DNA of 35,571 nt from an uncultured Verrucomicrobiota bacterium (GTDB lineage Bacteria; Verrucomicrobiota; Verrucomicrobiia; Opitutales; Seribacteraceae), in NCBI GenBank assembly GCA_902569115.1, contig CACFTI010000026.1, positions 1 through 35,571 of the forward strand. Reading direction: 5' to 3'. Each line of letters begins with the position of its first letter. Position 1 is the stretch's first letter. Both the position numbers and the translations under genes were made by a program. The notes under the pieces were generated by a model, which was not told the origin of the DNA, made no database searches, and worked only from the letters and a program-made list of their open reading frames with translations. Positions 6,876-14,789 of this stretch are shown piece after piece.

Positions 6876-7958
6876 ATGGTTGTGGGTGGATTATTTTCTG
6901 GAGTTGGCGGAATTGAGCTTGGATTTAAACAAGCTAGTTACGAAATTGCGTGGGCAAATGAAATGGATGAAAAAGCCGCTCAAACCTATGAATCGATACA
7001 TGGTCATCCCCTTGCTTACAATTATCCACTCGAGCAATTAATTGAAAATTTAAATAATGGTGAGATAGAGTTAGATCCAATTGATGTTCTTGTTGGAGGC
7101 TTTCCATGTCAGGCATTTTCAGTAGCAGGTTATAGGCGCGGATTTGAGGATGAAAGAGGCAACGTCTTTTTCAGGATCATTGATATACTCCGGCATTTCC
7201 AAAACATGGAAGGCGGACATATGCCCAGAGCATTGCTCTTAGAAAATGTGAAAAACTTTAGAACCCATGATGATTGCAGAACCTACGAGACTTGCGTTCA
7301 GGTACTAAGCGAAATGGGATATTCCGTGTTTACTAGAATTATGAACACTTGCGAGTATTCGGATGTGCCCCAAAATCGTGAGCGTACTTTCATGTGCTGT
7401 TTCTTGGGTGAAAGTGCTTGGAACGACGATGCTCTAACCAATGAGGAAAGAGCTACTCAGTGCCCAAGAACACAAGCTTTTTCAAATAACTTTCCTCAAA
7501 TAAAAGAAAACACTAGGACGATTCAACAACTCTTATCTGACATTGCCCCTGATGAATTCTACTACGGACGCGATAAGGCAATGTATGATATGCTTGCCAG
7601 GGATATCACTAGAGTTGATACGATCTATCAATACAGAAGGGTTTATGTTCGCGAAAACCAAAGTAATCAATGCCCTACCCTAACCGCAAACATGGGTACT
7701 GGTGGACATAATGTACCATTAATCAGAACTCCGGAGCAAGATCCCGATAGAATGTTTAGAAAACTTACGCCTAAGGAATGCTTTTTATTCCAGGGCTACC
7801 CAGATGACATTCAGCTTCCTGAGATTGCTAACTGTCACTTGTACAAGCAGGCTGGCAACTCGGTAAGTGTACCAGTAATCGAAGCTTTGGCACAATCCAT
7901 AAGAACCGCACTAGAGCACGAAATCGTTGATCAAACCGACATCCAACAAATCGCCTGA
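6876..7958 (+). CDS. DNA (cytosine-C5) methyltransferase
   Basis: A 360-residue Dcm-type enzyme that transfers a methyl group from S-adenosylmethionine to carbon 5 of cytosine in a specific DNA site. The motifs appear in order: I LFSGVGGIELGF (6-17), IV GGFPCQAFS with catalytic Cys78, VI LLLENVK, VIII VPQNRERTF, a target-recognition segment, IX RKLTPKECFLFQGYPDD, and X YKQAGNSVSVPVI. An in-frame TAG lies just before the ATG at 6876, so the start is fixed and the N-terminus before motif I is very short. The 3' end overlaps the convergent endonuclease gene by 48 bp. Its function in the island is to protect host DNA. Cognate candidates are that convergent endonuclease and the BfiI-like enzyme at 4264. 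The recognition site cannot be read from sequence. Confidence 0.95.
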   Translation: MVVGGLFSGVGGIELGFKQASYEIAWANEMDEKAAQTYESIHGHPLAYNYPLEQLIENLNNGEIELDPIDVLVGGFPCQAFSVAGYRRGFEDERGNVFFRIIDILRHFQNMEGGHMPRALLLENVKNFRTHDDCRTYETCVQVLSEMGYSVFTRIMNTCEYSDVPQNRERTFMCCFLGESAWNDDALTNEERATQCPRTQAFSNNFPQIKENTRTIQQLLSDIAPDEFYYGRDKAMYDMLARDITRVDTIYQYRRVYVRENQSNQCPTLTANMGTGGHNVPLIRTPEQDPDRMFRKLTPKECFLFQGYPDDIQLPEIANCHLYKQAGNSVSVPVIEALAQSIRTALEHEIVDQTDIQQIA

Positions 7959-8690
7959 TTGGATGTAGATGTTAGTCGCATCCATCCGTGTGCGACCATT
8001 TAGGTACTCCCCTCTGGCAATGATATGCTTATCTTGAATCGCCTGCTTAAGTAAGTCGAGCGGCGCAAAGCCTGGTAAATCAAGCTCCCAATTCATTCTG
8101 GAGAGTGCCTTAAAATGGGATTCAAACTCCATGAAAGAAGAAAAGCTTCGTCCATTCAGGCCTTCACTTCGGAAATATTCCTGAATACTTGATCTCATTC
8201 GAGCACAGAAAAAGATGTCATACTTCTTGGACGAATCCGTGTGTCCAAGATAATTCCCATCTTTTGAATAATCCTTTTGCTCAAGAAGCAACAGATTAGA
8301 GAAATGTTTCATTGTCTTAACATTTATGGCTTTGCCGTTGAGCGTAAGATCGACGTCATCCCACACCCCACGAGAGTAAACTGCAAGGTCTACTTCGCTT
8401 GGTTTATGACCTTTCTCGATAAGAAATTTTCTTACCGCAAACTCGCCACATTTTCCCTCTACTACATCTTTAAAACGCATCGCATTGTTACGATACTGAG
8501 AACCTCCACTTCGATTCGGTCGATGCTCTCCAAATTGGCCCCAAGTCATCTCCCAGGCAAAGTTCAGAATTTTCTTTACCTCAGATTTCTTAAGAGAAAT
8601 GTTCGGCAAAAACTGGCGTTTCGCAGTAATATATGGATCCCCGCTTGAACGATCCATTGCATGTAATAAATAATTTTTTTTAGTTCTCAT
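7911..8690 (-). CDS. PD-(D/E)XK-type restriction endonuclease, likely partner of the methyltransferase
   Basis: A 259-residue soluble protein. The likely nuclease core is GKCGEFAVRKFL with Glu83, then GVWDDVDLTLNGKAINVKTMK, with Asp112/Asp114 before a beta turn and Lys125 in the second strand. This matches the PD-(D/E)XK plan, although the residue two before the lysine is Asn123 rather than Asp/Glu, so Glu83 may complete the metal site. The start ATG is preceded by AAGGAG six bases upstream. The gene converges on the methyltransferase with overlapping 3' ends, a common layout for type II restriction-modification pairs. It follows an unknown gene by 25 nt. No close named family is recognised, and the nuclease call rests on motif and context. 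Confidence 0.7.
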   Translation of the reverse strand: MRTKKNYLLHAMDRSSGDPYITAKRQFLPNISLKKSEVKKILNFAWEMTWGQFGEHRPNRSGGSQYRNNAMRFKDVVEGKCGEFAVRKFLIEKGHKPSEVDLAVYSRGVWDDVDLTLNGKAINVKTMKHFSNLLLLEQKDYSKDGNYLGHTDSSKKYDIFFCARMRSSIQEYFRSEGLNGRSFSSFMEFESHFKALSRMNWELDLPGFAPLDLLKQAIQDKHIIARGEYLNGRTRMDATNIYIQSGDLLDVGLINDFVL

Positions 8691-8715
8691 GATTTTTCTC
8701 CTTAGATGACAAGTT

Positions 8716-9423
8716 TTAGAGGGTTAATTTAACTGGCTTCTCAGCCATAAACTTTTCGAGAAGTAGAAACACCGGAACGGATGCCAGGATCTCGTGACAG
8801 AAGCTCTCCAGAGAGTCTGCCGGACATGCACAACTACCGATCAAACCTAGTTCTTCAATGGCCTGAACTTCTTCATGTACATTTTCAAAGGTGGTGCCTG
8901 AATAATTATTTTTCTCTTCTTGAGATACACAGAATCCGAGAGGACAGATATCATGACTTTGAGAAAAATTTTTCCACCTTGTGCCGTATGCAACACTCGG
9001 GATCGAATACTCAGAATAAAACCGATAGTCGTCCCTAAAATATTCATGTATATGTTCCAAGGTTTCTGACCAATCGCACGGTCGATTAATGGCTTCTTCA
9101 AAATCTTCTGTATTAAAATCAGGACCCCAAATAGGAAAGGGGCTGTGCATCAAAATATAATTAATAAATTTCGAAAAATTAGGGATCTCACAGGCATCGT
9201 AATACCTTTGATTCAAAACAATTTGGTATACACCGCTTTTTCGACAATTAACTGCCATTACGCCCTGCTTTAGGGAATCTTTGCAAACTTGAAGGTCAAA
9301 AAGACTTCCAAAATTTTCTTTTAGATATCCATTTGCTTTTCTCTCTATTGTTAAGAGAGATTGTTTTGACTTTGTCCTGGAAGCATTCCTTTGGCTCTTT
9401 GTTTCTTTTATAATCGAGTTCAC
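8716..9423 (-). CDS. Unknown protein cotranscribed with the endonuclease
   Basis: A 235-residue hydrophilic protein with a GTG start at 9423; the next in-frame Met is residue 56. The N-terminus is very basic (Lys/Arg/Ser, residues 5-30). The rest is rich in aromatic residues and cysteines, with pairs such as CPLGFC and CAC that could bind a metal, though no standard zinc finger is clear. It ends 25 nt before the endonuclease gene on the same strand, so the two form an operon. It might be a second subunit, a specificity protein or an unrelated passenger. I do not recognise the family. Confidence 0.6.
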   Translation of the reverse strand: MNSIIKETKSQRNASRTKSKQSLLTIERKANGYLKENFGSLFDLQVCKDSLKQGVMAVNCRKSGVYQIVLNQRYYDACEIPNFSKFINYILMHSPFPIWGPDFNTEDFEEAINRPCDWSETLEHIHEYFRDDYRFYSEYSIPSVAYGTRWKNFSQSHDICPLGFCVSQEEKNNYSGTTFENVHEEVQAIEELGLIGSCACPADSLESFCHEILASVPVFLLLEKFMAEKPVKLTL

Positions 9424-9481
9424 GAAGATAAAAGAGTGGAGATCTAGAAATTATTTCGGTTTAAGTGAAATTTTTTGAAAA

Positions 9482-9919
9482 TTAAATTGAATTCAACAAG
9501 TCCGACCCCTTCCCTTTCGCAATTTCTAAGCCGTGCCTTTCAAGTGCCCGAGCAGTCGGATCATCTGCGACCACAAGATAGCGATAGGATAATTGAGAAC
9601 GGACAAATTCTTTGATCGCATCGTCCAGGGAATACTCCCCGGAAAACACACCTTTCATTTGATCAATACTCAATTTTGACATGACCAAGCGATCCCCCGC
9701 ATACACACAAAACTGATCCCCACTCCTTCGCCCACTGGCATGCTGGCTAAGTCGGCTTTGCAAATTCTTAAACGACATACCGATGTAAATCCATCGGCCC
9801 TGATGATAAATAAGATAGACCCCAGGTTTTCCTTTGGGCACATCCCGGTTCGGCCAATCCGCAAACCGATGAACCGGCTGCCGGTTCAATTCATCCCATA
9901 GTTGTTCGAGATCTTGCAT
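9482..9919 (-). CDS. GIY-YIG nuclease-domain protein
   Basis: A small soluble protein (145 residues from the ATG at 9919; 154 if the ATG at 9946 inside the upstream gene is used). The GIY-YIG core is clear: PGVYLIYHQGRWIYIGMS gives the GVY and YIG strands, followed by SRLSQHASGRR with the catalytic Arg and a conserved His, and a late glutamate in ALERHGLEIAKG. Such domains cut DNA, as in UvrC, homing endonucleases and R.Eco29kI, so a role in restriction, repair or recombination is plausible. The 9919 start follows the NERD-gene stop by 5 nt, with GGAG upstream. The two are probably translated together. The specific role is unknown. Confidence 0.8.
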   Translation of the reverse strand: MQDLEQLWDELNRQPVHRFADWPNRDVPKGKPGVYLIYHQGRWIYIGMSFKNLQSRLSQHASGRRSGDQFCVYAGDRLVMSKLSIDQMKGVFSGEYSLDDAIKEFVRSQLSYRYLVVADDPTARALERHGLEIAKGKGSDLLNSI

Positions 9920-9924
9920 TTGGA

Positions 9925-10797
9925 TTAAAACTCCACATCGCGGCACCTTAACTCAAGCTGGTAAGCGATCTTCTTTTGCAGGCTCTCATCTATCGTTTTA
10001 TCTTTTGCAAGAATTGCACTTTGGATTTGCTTTGGGTTAACAACGATCAATGGATCAATGCTCTTACTACTAACAAACCATCCAGGGAGAGCAAGAATCG
10101 GAACTGCCCGGATTGTTTCGTTTGTGCTTGCACTCAAGTGCTTTGAAAGCAAGCGGGCGTTTTGAGTCGCCTGCCCAATTCCTTTCTTTGTTGTAAAGTG
10201 AGGGAATTTCAACTGCTTGCCATCAAATGTAACCTCCCAGTTCTTTCCATCTGAAGTTTCCTTAGGCTTGCGCCAGGTTTTTGTTTCAATAGCAAAAACT
10301 CCGTTTGGTCCGACGACGATATGATCAATGTTCGGAGATTTACCATCTGGTTCCAAAGGGAAATCATGAAAGACATCGAATCCAACTTTCATTAATTTAT
10401 TGAGCATTTCCCCAACCAATCTTTCCCCTTTGAGTCCGAGTAAGTTATGGCTCAAGTTGAGTAATTTTCGCGATAGAAAATAGGAAATGCCAACACCCAA
10501 GAAAAAGGGGCAAAGAACTACAAGAAGTTGATTGGTTTGAGTCAGAACTAATTCTGTCAACGGACTGCCAATAAGCTGAATCAAAAGAATGGGTAGCAAT
10601 CCTGCTGTGAATAAGAGAAAGTTCATTCTATCCATGAGTGTCTCGACTTTTTCGAAAAGAGAATTGCCAGGTGATCTCAGCATTTTTTCACCGACCGGTT
10701 TCTTACGATCCTTAAAAGTTTTAGAACGAAAGCATAAAAACCAAAGTCCGCCAAAAAGACCAAGGAAGTAAAAAGCTATGATTAGCGTCGATTGCAT
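9925..10797 (-). CDS. Membrane-anchored NERD-domain putative nuclease
   Basis: A 290-residue protein with an N-terminal transmembrane helix (about 4-22) and a second hydrophobic region forming two helices (about 60-76 and 91-107), then a cytoplasmic NERD domain (about 117-235). NERD signatures are LGLKGERLVGEML, NIDHIVVGPNGVFAIETKTW with Asp158, Glu171 and Lys173, the metal-binding residues of the PD-(D/E)XK-related fold. NERD proteins are linked to DNA processing but few have defined functions. The pairing with a GIY-YIG protein 5 nt downstream suggests a two-nuclease module held at the inner membrane, perhaps acting on incoming DNA. That is inference from context. Confidence 0.8.
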   Translation of the reverse strand: MQSTLIIAFYFLGLFGGLWFLCFRSKTFKDRKKPVGEKMLRSPGNSLFEKVETLMDRMNFLLFTAGLLPILLIQLIGSPLTELVLTQTNQLLVVLCPFFLGVGISYFLSRKLLNLSHNLLGLKGERLVGEMLNKLMKVGFDVFHDFPLEPDGKSPNIDHIVVGPNGVFAIETKTWRKPKETSDGKNWEVTFDGKQLKFPHFTTKKGIGQATQNARLLSKHLSASTNETIRAVPILALPGWFVSSKSIDPLIVVNPKQIQSAILAKDKTIDESLQKKIAYQLELRCRDVEF

Positions 10798-10845
10798 AAA
10801 TGAATCATCAATTGTAGAGCTATGAAATTAAGCTACAAAGTACCC

Positions 10846-10945
10846 TCAATTCTCCACGACCACTAAGTGGAGGGAATCCAAGCGGAAGCGGGTTTCGGCG
10901 AGGGCTTCTTCGATAGCAGTTTGGTGAGTTTGTAAATTTTTGATT
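10846..10945 (-). pseudogene. Diverged remnant of the rapA 3' end
   Basis: Read on the minus strand this stretch encodes KNLQTHQTAIEEALAETRF, then RLDSLHLVVVEN and a TGA stop. This is the C-terminus of the intact RapA at 11829 with three conservative changes. By eye the two DNA copies share about 85% of bases over roughly 104 bp, and most differences are synonymous. The copy therefore diverged while still coding, and is not a fresh duplication of the neighbouring gene. No upstream rapA sequence is present. It may be an attachment-site-like repeat or what is left of a deleted second rapA. Confidence 0.75.
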
Positions 10946-10984
10946 CCCTAATTATCAACCACCGAATGTAACGGGTTCAAGTTC

Positions 10985-11602
10985 TCAAAGAAACTCAATT
11001 TTCTTGGCAATAATATCAAAGCTGTTTTCGGAAAAAGATTCTTTTTCAATTCTTCCTGAAACTCTTATCAAATCTTCAGAAAAATTTTCCTTTTCAAGAA
11101 TTTCTTCAATAACTCTTTTGGGTAACCCGCTGTAAATTATATCAATTTCTTGATCATCCTGCTCAATACTGAATGACATGGAATATGAACTTTTAAAATC
11201 AAAATGACCAACTACCGTTACTGTTTTATTTTTCCATCTATCAGGATCTTTTCGAAAATCTACAATCTTATGACCATCATAATCCGACCACCTTTTATTG
11301 ACATTCACTTGTCTTTGGATTGCGACTTGAGGGTTAATTTGCATCGCTACAGGAGGGTCTTCTTTTTTACTAAGTTCTTGAATAATTTCAATTAGAGTTC
11401 TTTCGCTTAACATGGAGAGGGGAATGGAAAATTCTTTTCTGTCGGTTGTTCTCACAACCTTAGCCGAGAGTTGGCCATTTCCAGCTCTCACAATGTCAAC
11501 TAATTTAGCGTCAAATGAAACACCCTGTTTATTAGAAACATTTATCCCAAAGGTGCTTACTGCAAAACAAGAAATAAGAATTAAAAGCTTCATAATATTC
11601 AA
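10985..11602 (-). CDS. Exported SHD1-like protein with OB-like C-terminal part
   Basis: A 205-residue protein with a cleavable signal peptide (about 1-19, MNIMKLLILISCFAVSTFG). Residues 25-75 (FDAKLVDIVRAGNGQLSAKV and FSIPLSMLSERTLIEI) resemble the SHD1/SLA1-like repeat common in secreted Verrucomicrobiota and Planctomycetota proteins. The C-terminal half (WKNKTVTVVGHFDF ... LIRVSGRIEKESF) reads like a small OB-type beta barrel. It is periplasmic or extracellular, and its ligand is unknown. It lies alone between the intact rapA 3' end and the diverged copy of that end, so it may be cargo of the event that created the duplication. Confidence 0.7.
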   Translation of the reverse strand: MNIMKLLILISCFAVSTFGINVSNKQGVSFDAKLVDIVRAGNGQLSAKVVRTTDRKEFSIPLSMLSERTLIEIIQELSKKEDPPVAMQINPQVAIQRQVNVNKRWSDYDGHKIVDFRKDPDRWKNKTVTVVGHFDFKSSYSMSFSIEQDDQEIDIIYSGLPKRVIEEILEKENFSEDLIRVSGRIEKESFSENSFDIIAKKIEFL

Positions 11603-11828
11603 TCGTAAGATTTTGTTTGTAAAAAAAGATTCTTAAAATCTAAAAATGAATTTAATTGAAGTAAACACTGAATTGTGTCCACTAACCTACGGGTTTCAAA
11701 ATTAAGTTTAACTATATCACAATCGATTGGAGAAAATCCTGAAATGAAAGGATAAAGTAAGCTAAATCGATCTAAAGTTATCTACAAATTCTCTCTATCT
11801 GCAAACCTTTCAACCGACTTTAACACCA
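11603..11828. other. Intergenic region between rapA and SHD1-like gene
   Basis: This is 226 bp of AT-rich DNA without a credible gene. It should hold the promoter of the exported SHD1-like gene and the terminator of rapA. I could not identify a clean hairpin plus T-tract or a promoter. Confidence 0.4.
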
Positions 11829-14576
11829 TCAATTCTCCACAACTACAAGGTGGATAGAATCCATGCGGAAGCGGGATTCCGCAAGGGCTTCTTCGATAGC
11901 AGTTTGATGGGTTTGTAAGTTTTTGATTTCTGATTGGTCCACGGATGGGTTGAGACGGGCGAGGTTATGTAAGCGAGAGATCTCGCACTGGAGCTCCTGC
12001 TCAACCGAGATTCTAGCTTCTGACACTAGATCTTCGGTGACCTGAAACATGTGAGCCTCGGCGGATCGAAGCATTTTTTTGACCAGGCGTTTAATCCCGG
12101 CATTTCCGAGAATATCATCGGTGTCCGGTGTGGGATTGAGATGTTCTGCGGAGAGATCGGGAGAAGATATGATCTCCCCCGTGTGATCGAGCCAAAGTGT
12201 GGTGGGGGTGATGGCGAGATAGCGATCGATATGTAAATCGCGGGGTGCCACACATTCGACCAGGTAGGTGACTTGCAGGAATATTCCGGGGGCTTCGGTG
12301 CCCTGATAAACGGAGAGTACGGCGTTGCCTTTTTCGCTACTGAGAAGGGAGTCGAGAGAGTTGCGAAGCAGTGGATGATCCGGAGTAAAAAATTGGATGT
12401 CGTCCCGGTTGAGGGCATCGGTACGGTCGAAGGTGGCCATCATACCTTTGGGATCGAGCCCGGGCAGGCTGTCCATTTGCCCGTACTCGGGCTTGAACAA
12501 ATAGCGGCGGTCGCCCAAGTCTTCCACGCGAAGGCCGACGTATTCCATAAGATCGGTGGCGAAGGTCTCAAACGCGGAGTCGGTATCGCATGCCTGGATT
12601 TGTTCGCGGAGCACTTCGCTCTGGCCGGGTTTATTGGAATTACGGGCAAGCAGGCGGAGGTATCCATTTTCCAGTTGTTCACCAAGTTCTTGCCTGGCAT
12701 CCGAAACCTCCGTGACCAGAGCCTCGAGAGTATCCGTATCAAATTTCTCCGACAAACTGGCGAGCTTTTCCCCAAATTGATGGGCGAGAATGAGTGCGGT
12801 GGGCACGGGCTGATTAAAAATGCCTACTCCCTGATTATAAAGCTGTACCCAGACTTCATCCGGGGTTCCAAGAATGTAGGGAACATGAATATGGATGGTA
12901 TCGGTCTGGCCGATACGGTCGAGCCGGCCGATTCGTTGCTCAACAAGTTCGGGGTTTTCGGGGAGGTCCCAGAGGATGAGGTGATGGGCAAACTGGAAGT
13001 TACGCCCTTCGCTTCCGATCTCGGAGCAGAGGAGTACGCGGGCCCCTTCGGGATCGGCAAAATAGACGGCCTGGCGGTCGCGCTGGATTAAATTCAAACC
13101 TTCGTGAAATTGGCTGAGATTGAGATTTATTTGTTCCTGGACGGCTTGGTAAATTTCTTCGACGAGGGTGCGGGTCTGGCAGATGAGCAAGACTTTTTCC
13201 TCTTTATTTTCGGACAACCAATCGACCAACCATTCGATCTTTTGCTCGAAATCTGAGGAGCCTTCTTCCGGTACATCAAGCGGGTGAAGGATGGGTTGGC
13301 GCTTGGGAAAGCCTTGAAGGGCTTTGCGGGTGTTGCGAAACATGACCCGCCCGGGCCCAAAACTATCGATGATATTTTCAATCAGTTGAGCACGATCGGC
13401 TTTGGATAAAGTTTTCTTATCGGAATATTGATCATGCAGGTGGGATGAACTCTTTTTGATCATTTCCCAATCGGTGGGTGTGAGTTCCTCCTGTCCGTCA
13501 ATCCGGTCGACGAGTTCGGCCATTTCCTGATAATGCCCGCTCTCATCTATAAAAGTTTCCAAATCGTTGTAGCGGGCAGGATCGAGCAGACGAAGGCGGG
13601 CGAAGTGGCCCTCGGGCCCAAGTTGTTGCGGAGTGGCAGTAAGAAGCAGAACGGAGGGAATTTTCTGAGCGAGACCTTCCACGATCTGATAGGCGGTGCT
13701 GGCGAGCTCAGGTGTCCATTCGAGGTGGTGGGCTTCGTCGACGATAAGGAGATCCCATTCGGCATCGAGCACCTGGGTGGAGCGCTCCATGGAACGGGTC
13801 AAATAATCGAGACTGATGCAGACGATCTGGCTATCAAGAAAGGGATTGGCATCGGGATCGGAGCTTTCAATTGCCTGGCAGCGTTCCTCATCGAACAGAC
13901 TGGCGACGAGGTTGAACCGGCGGAGCAGTTCGATGAACCATTGGTGCATTAAGGACTCGGGTAAAATGATCAGGGCCCGTTCGGCCCGGCCGGTCAAATG
14001 GAGGCGGTGCAAGATGAGACAAGCCTCGATGGTTTTTCCAAGGCCAACTTCATCGGCGAGGAGTACACGGGGTTGCAAACGGTTGGTGACTTCTTGGGCG
14101 AGGTAGAGCTGGTGCTCGATGAGATCGACCCGCCCACCGGTGAAGCCACGGTTGGGGGCTTTGCGAATTTTGGACTGCCAGGTGAGGGCTTCGTTGCGGA
14201 CATTGAAGAGATGAGCCTCATCCAATTGTCTGCCCATGAGACGATCGAGCGGGCTGGAAAAACTAATGGTGTCAGCCAGGGCGGCTTCGGGGATCCACTC
14301 CCCTTTCACCTGGTAATGTAAAAAGCCACCCTCTTCCTTGACCTCTTCGATGGAACCGGAGATACCATCGTGAGTCTTTAAATTGTCCCCCACCTCAAAT
14401 GCGACCCGGCGGACCGGGGCAGAATCGAGGGCATATTCCCGGCGATCATCCGCAGCCGGAAAGAGAATGGAAACCCGTCCATTCCCCGCACTCATGACCA
14501 CTCCGAGACCCAGTTCGGGCTCGGCATCACTCACCCAGCGCTGGCCGGGCTGTATATCCTGATCTACCATGCGCAT
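11829..14576 (-). CDS. rapA: RapA/HepA RNA polymerase-associated Snf2-family ATPase
   Basis: A 915-residue Swi2/Snf2-type ATPase that binds RNA polymerase and helps recycle it after transcription. It is collinear with E. coli RapA: N-terminal Tudor-like domains (GQRWVSDAEPELGLG), Walker A VLLADEVGLGKTIEA, DEAH box LLIVDEAHHLEW, motif III LLTATPQQLG, FRNTR, motif V LLCSEIGSEGRNFQF, and motif VI LVEQRIGRLDRIGQ, then the long RapA-specific C-terminal region. At 915 residues it is slightly shorter than E. coli RapA. The start may be Met1 or Met3 (14571), and no good ribosome-binding site precedes either. Its GC content is visibly higher than in the flanking genes. It is divergent from the guanidine operon, and its 3' end is partly duplicated at 10846-10945. 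Confidence 0.95.
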   Translation of the reverse strand: MRMVDQDIQPGQRWVSDAEPELGLGVVMSAGNGRVSILFPAADDRREYALDSAPVRRVAFEVGDNLKTHDGISGSIEEVKEEGGFLHYQVKGEWIPEAALADTISFSSPLDRLMGRQLDEAHLFNVRNEALTWQSKIRKAPNRGFTGGRVDLIEHQLYLAQEVTNRLQPRVLLADEVGLGKTIEACLILHRLHLTGRAERALIILPESLMHQWFIELLRRFNLVASLFDEERCQAIESSDPDANPFLDSQIVCISLDYLTRSMERSTQVLDAEWDLLIVDEAHHLEWTPELASTAYQIVEGLAQKIPSVLLLTATPQQLGPEGHFARLRLLDPARYNDLETFIDESGHYQEMAELVDRIDGQEELTPTDWEMIKKSSSHLHDQYSDKKTLSKADRAQLIENIIDSFGPGRVMFRNTRKALQGFPKRQPILHPLDVPEEGSSDFEQKIEWLVDWLSENKEEKVLLICQTRTLVEEIYQAVQEQINLNLSQFHEGLNLIQRDRQAVYFADPEGARVLLCSEIGSEGRNFQFAHHLILWDLPENPELVEQRIGRLDRIGQTDTIHIHVPYILGTPDEVWVQLYNQGVGIFNQPVPTALILAHQFGEKLASLSEKFDTDTLEALVTEVSDARQELGEQLENGYLRLLARNSNKPGQSEVLREQIQACDTDSAFETFATDLMEYVGLRVEDLGDRRYLFKPEYGQMDSLPGLDPKGMMATFDRTDALNRDDIQFFTPDHPLLRNSLDSLLSSEKGNAVLSVYQGTEAPGIFLQVTYLVECVAPRDLHIDRYLAITPTTLWLDHTGEIISSPDLSAEHLNPTPDTDDILGNAGIKRLVKKMLRSAEAHMFQVTEDLVSEARISVEQELQCEISRLHNLARLNPSVDQSEIKNLQTHQTAIEEALAESRFRMDSIHLVVVEN

Positions 14577-14587
14577 CTATAGATGCG
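14572..14587. repeat. 16-bp perfect palindrome over the rapA start
   Basis: CGCATCTATAGATGCG is perfectly self-complementary and overlaps the first rapA start codon (14576). If translation begins at Met3 it lies directly upstream. A regulator binding here could control rapA. No regulator is identified. Confidence 0.45.
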
Positions 14588-14688
14588 TAAATCGCTCATT
14601 TTGCGAGATGATTTTTTCGATAGGAGACCACAAATATCTAAACATTATAATAATGCTCAATTGTACATTTTTGCATCCACATGTTTCG

Positions 14689-14705
14689 TTGGCACGATAA
14701 TTGCA
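14689..14705 (+). promoter_or_regulatory. Sigma-54 (-24/-12) promoter of the guanidine operon
   Basis: TTGGCACGATAATTGCA matches the sigma-54 consensus (TGGCACG, four bases, TTGCA), with exactly ten bases between the invariant GG (14691-14692) and GC (14703-14704). Transcription would start near 14716, leaving a leader of about 75 nt before the ATG at 14790. Sigma-54 control with an activator such as NtrC fits a nitrogen-scavenging operon. No clear activator-binding dyad was found upstream. Confidence 0.8.
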
Positions 14706-14789
14706 AACAAATCTTTAAATTCAACGCTCTTGCAGACACAGAAAACAACCTGCCTAAAAATATAAAACCACGATTAAGTTATTGTTGAT

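Noticed and set aside
6841..7041. A 66-codon open frame overlapping the start of the methyltransferase
   Set aside because: It lies in a different frame over conserved methyltransferase motif I and has no recognisable features.
12273..13091. A 272-codon open frame on the plus strand inside rapA
   Set aside because: It is antisense to the strongly conserved RapA coding sequence. High GC content there removes stops in other frames. Its translation shows no family features.
14773..14786. ATTAAGTTATTGTT occurs both here and at about 6790 before the methyltransferase
   Set aside because: A shared AT-rich 14-mer is expected about once or twice by chance in a window of this size, and there is no shared extension.
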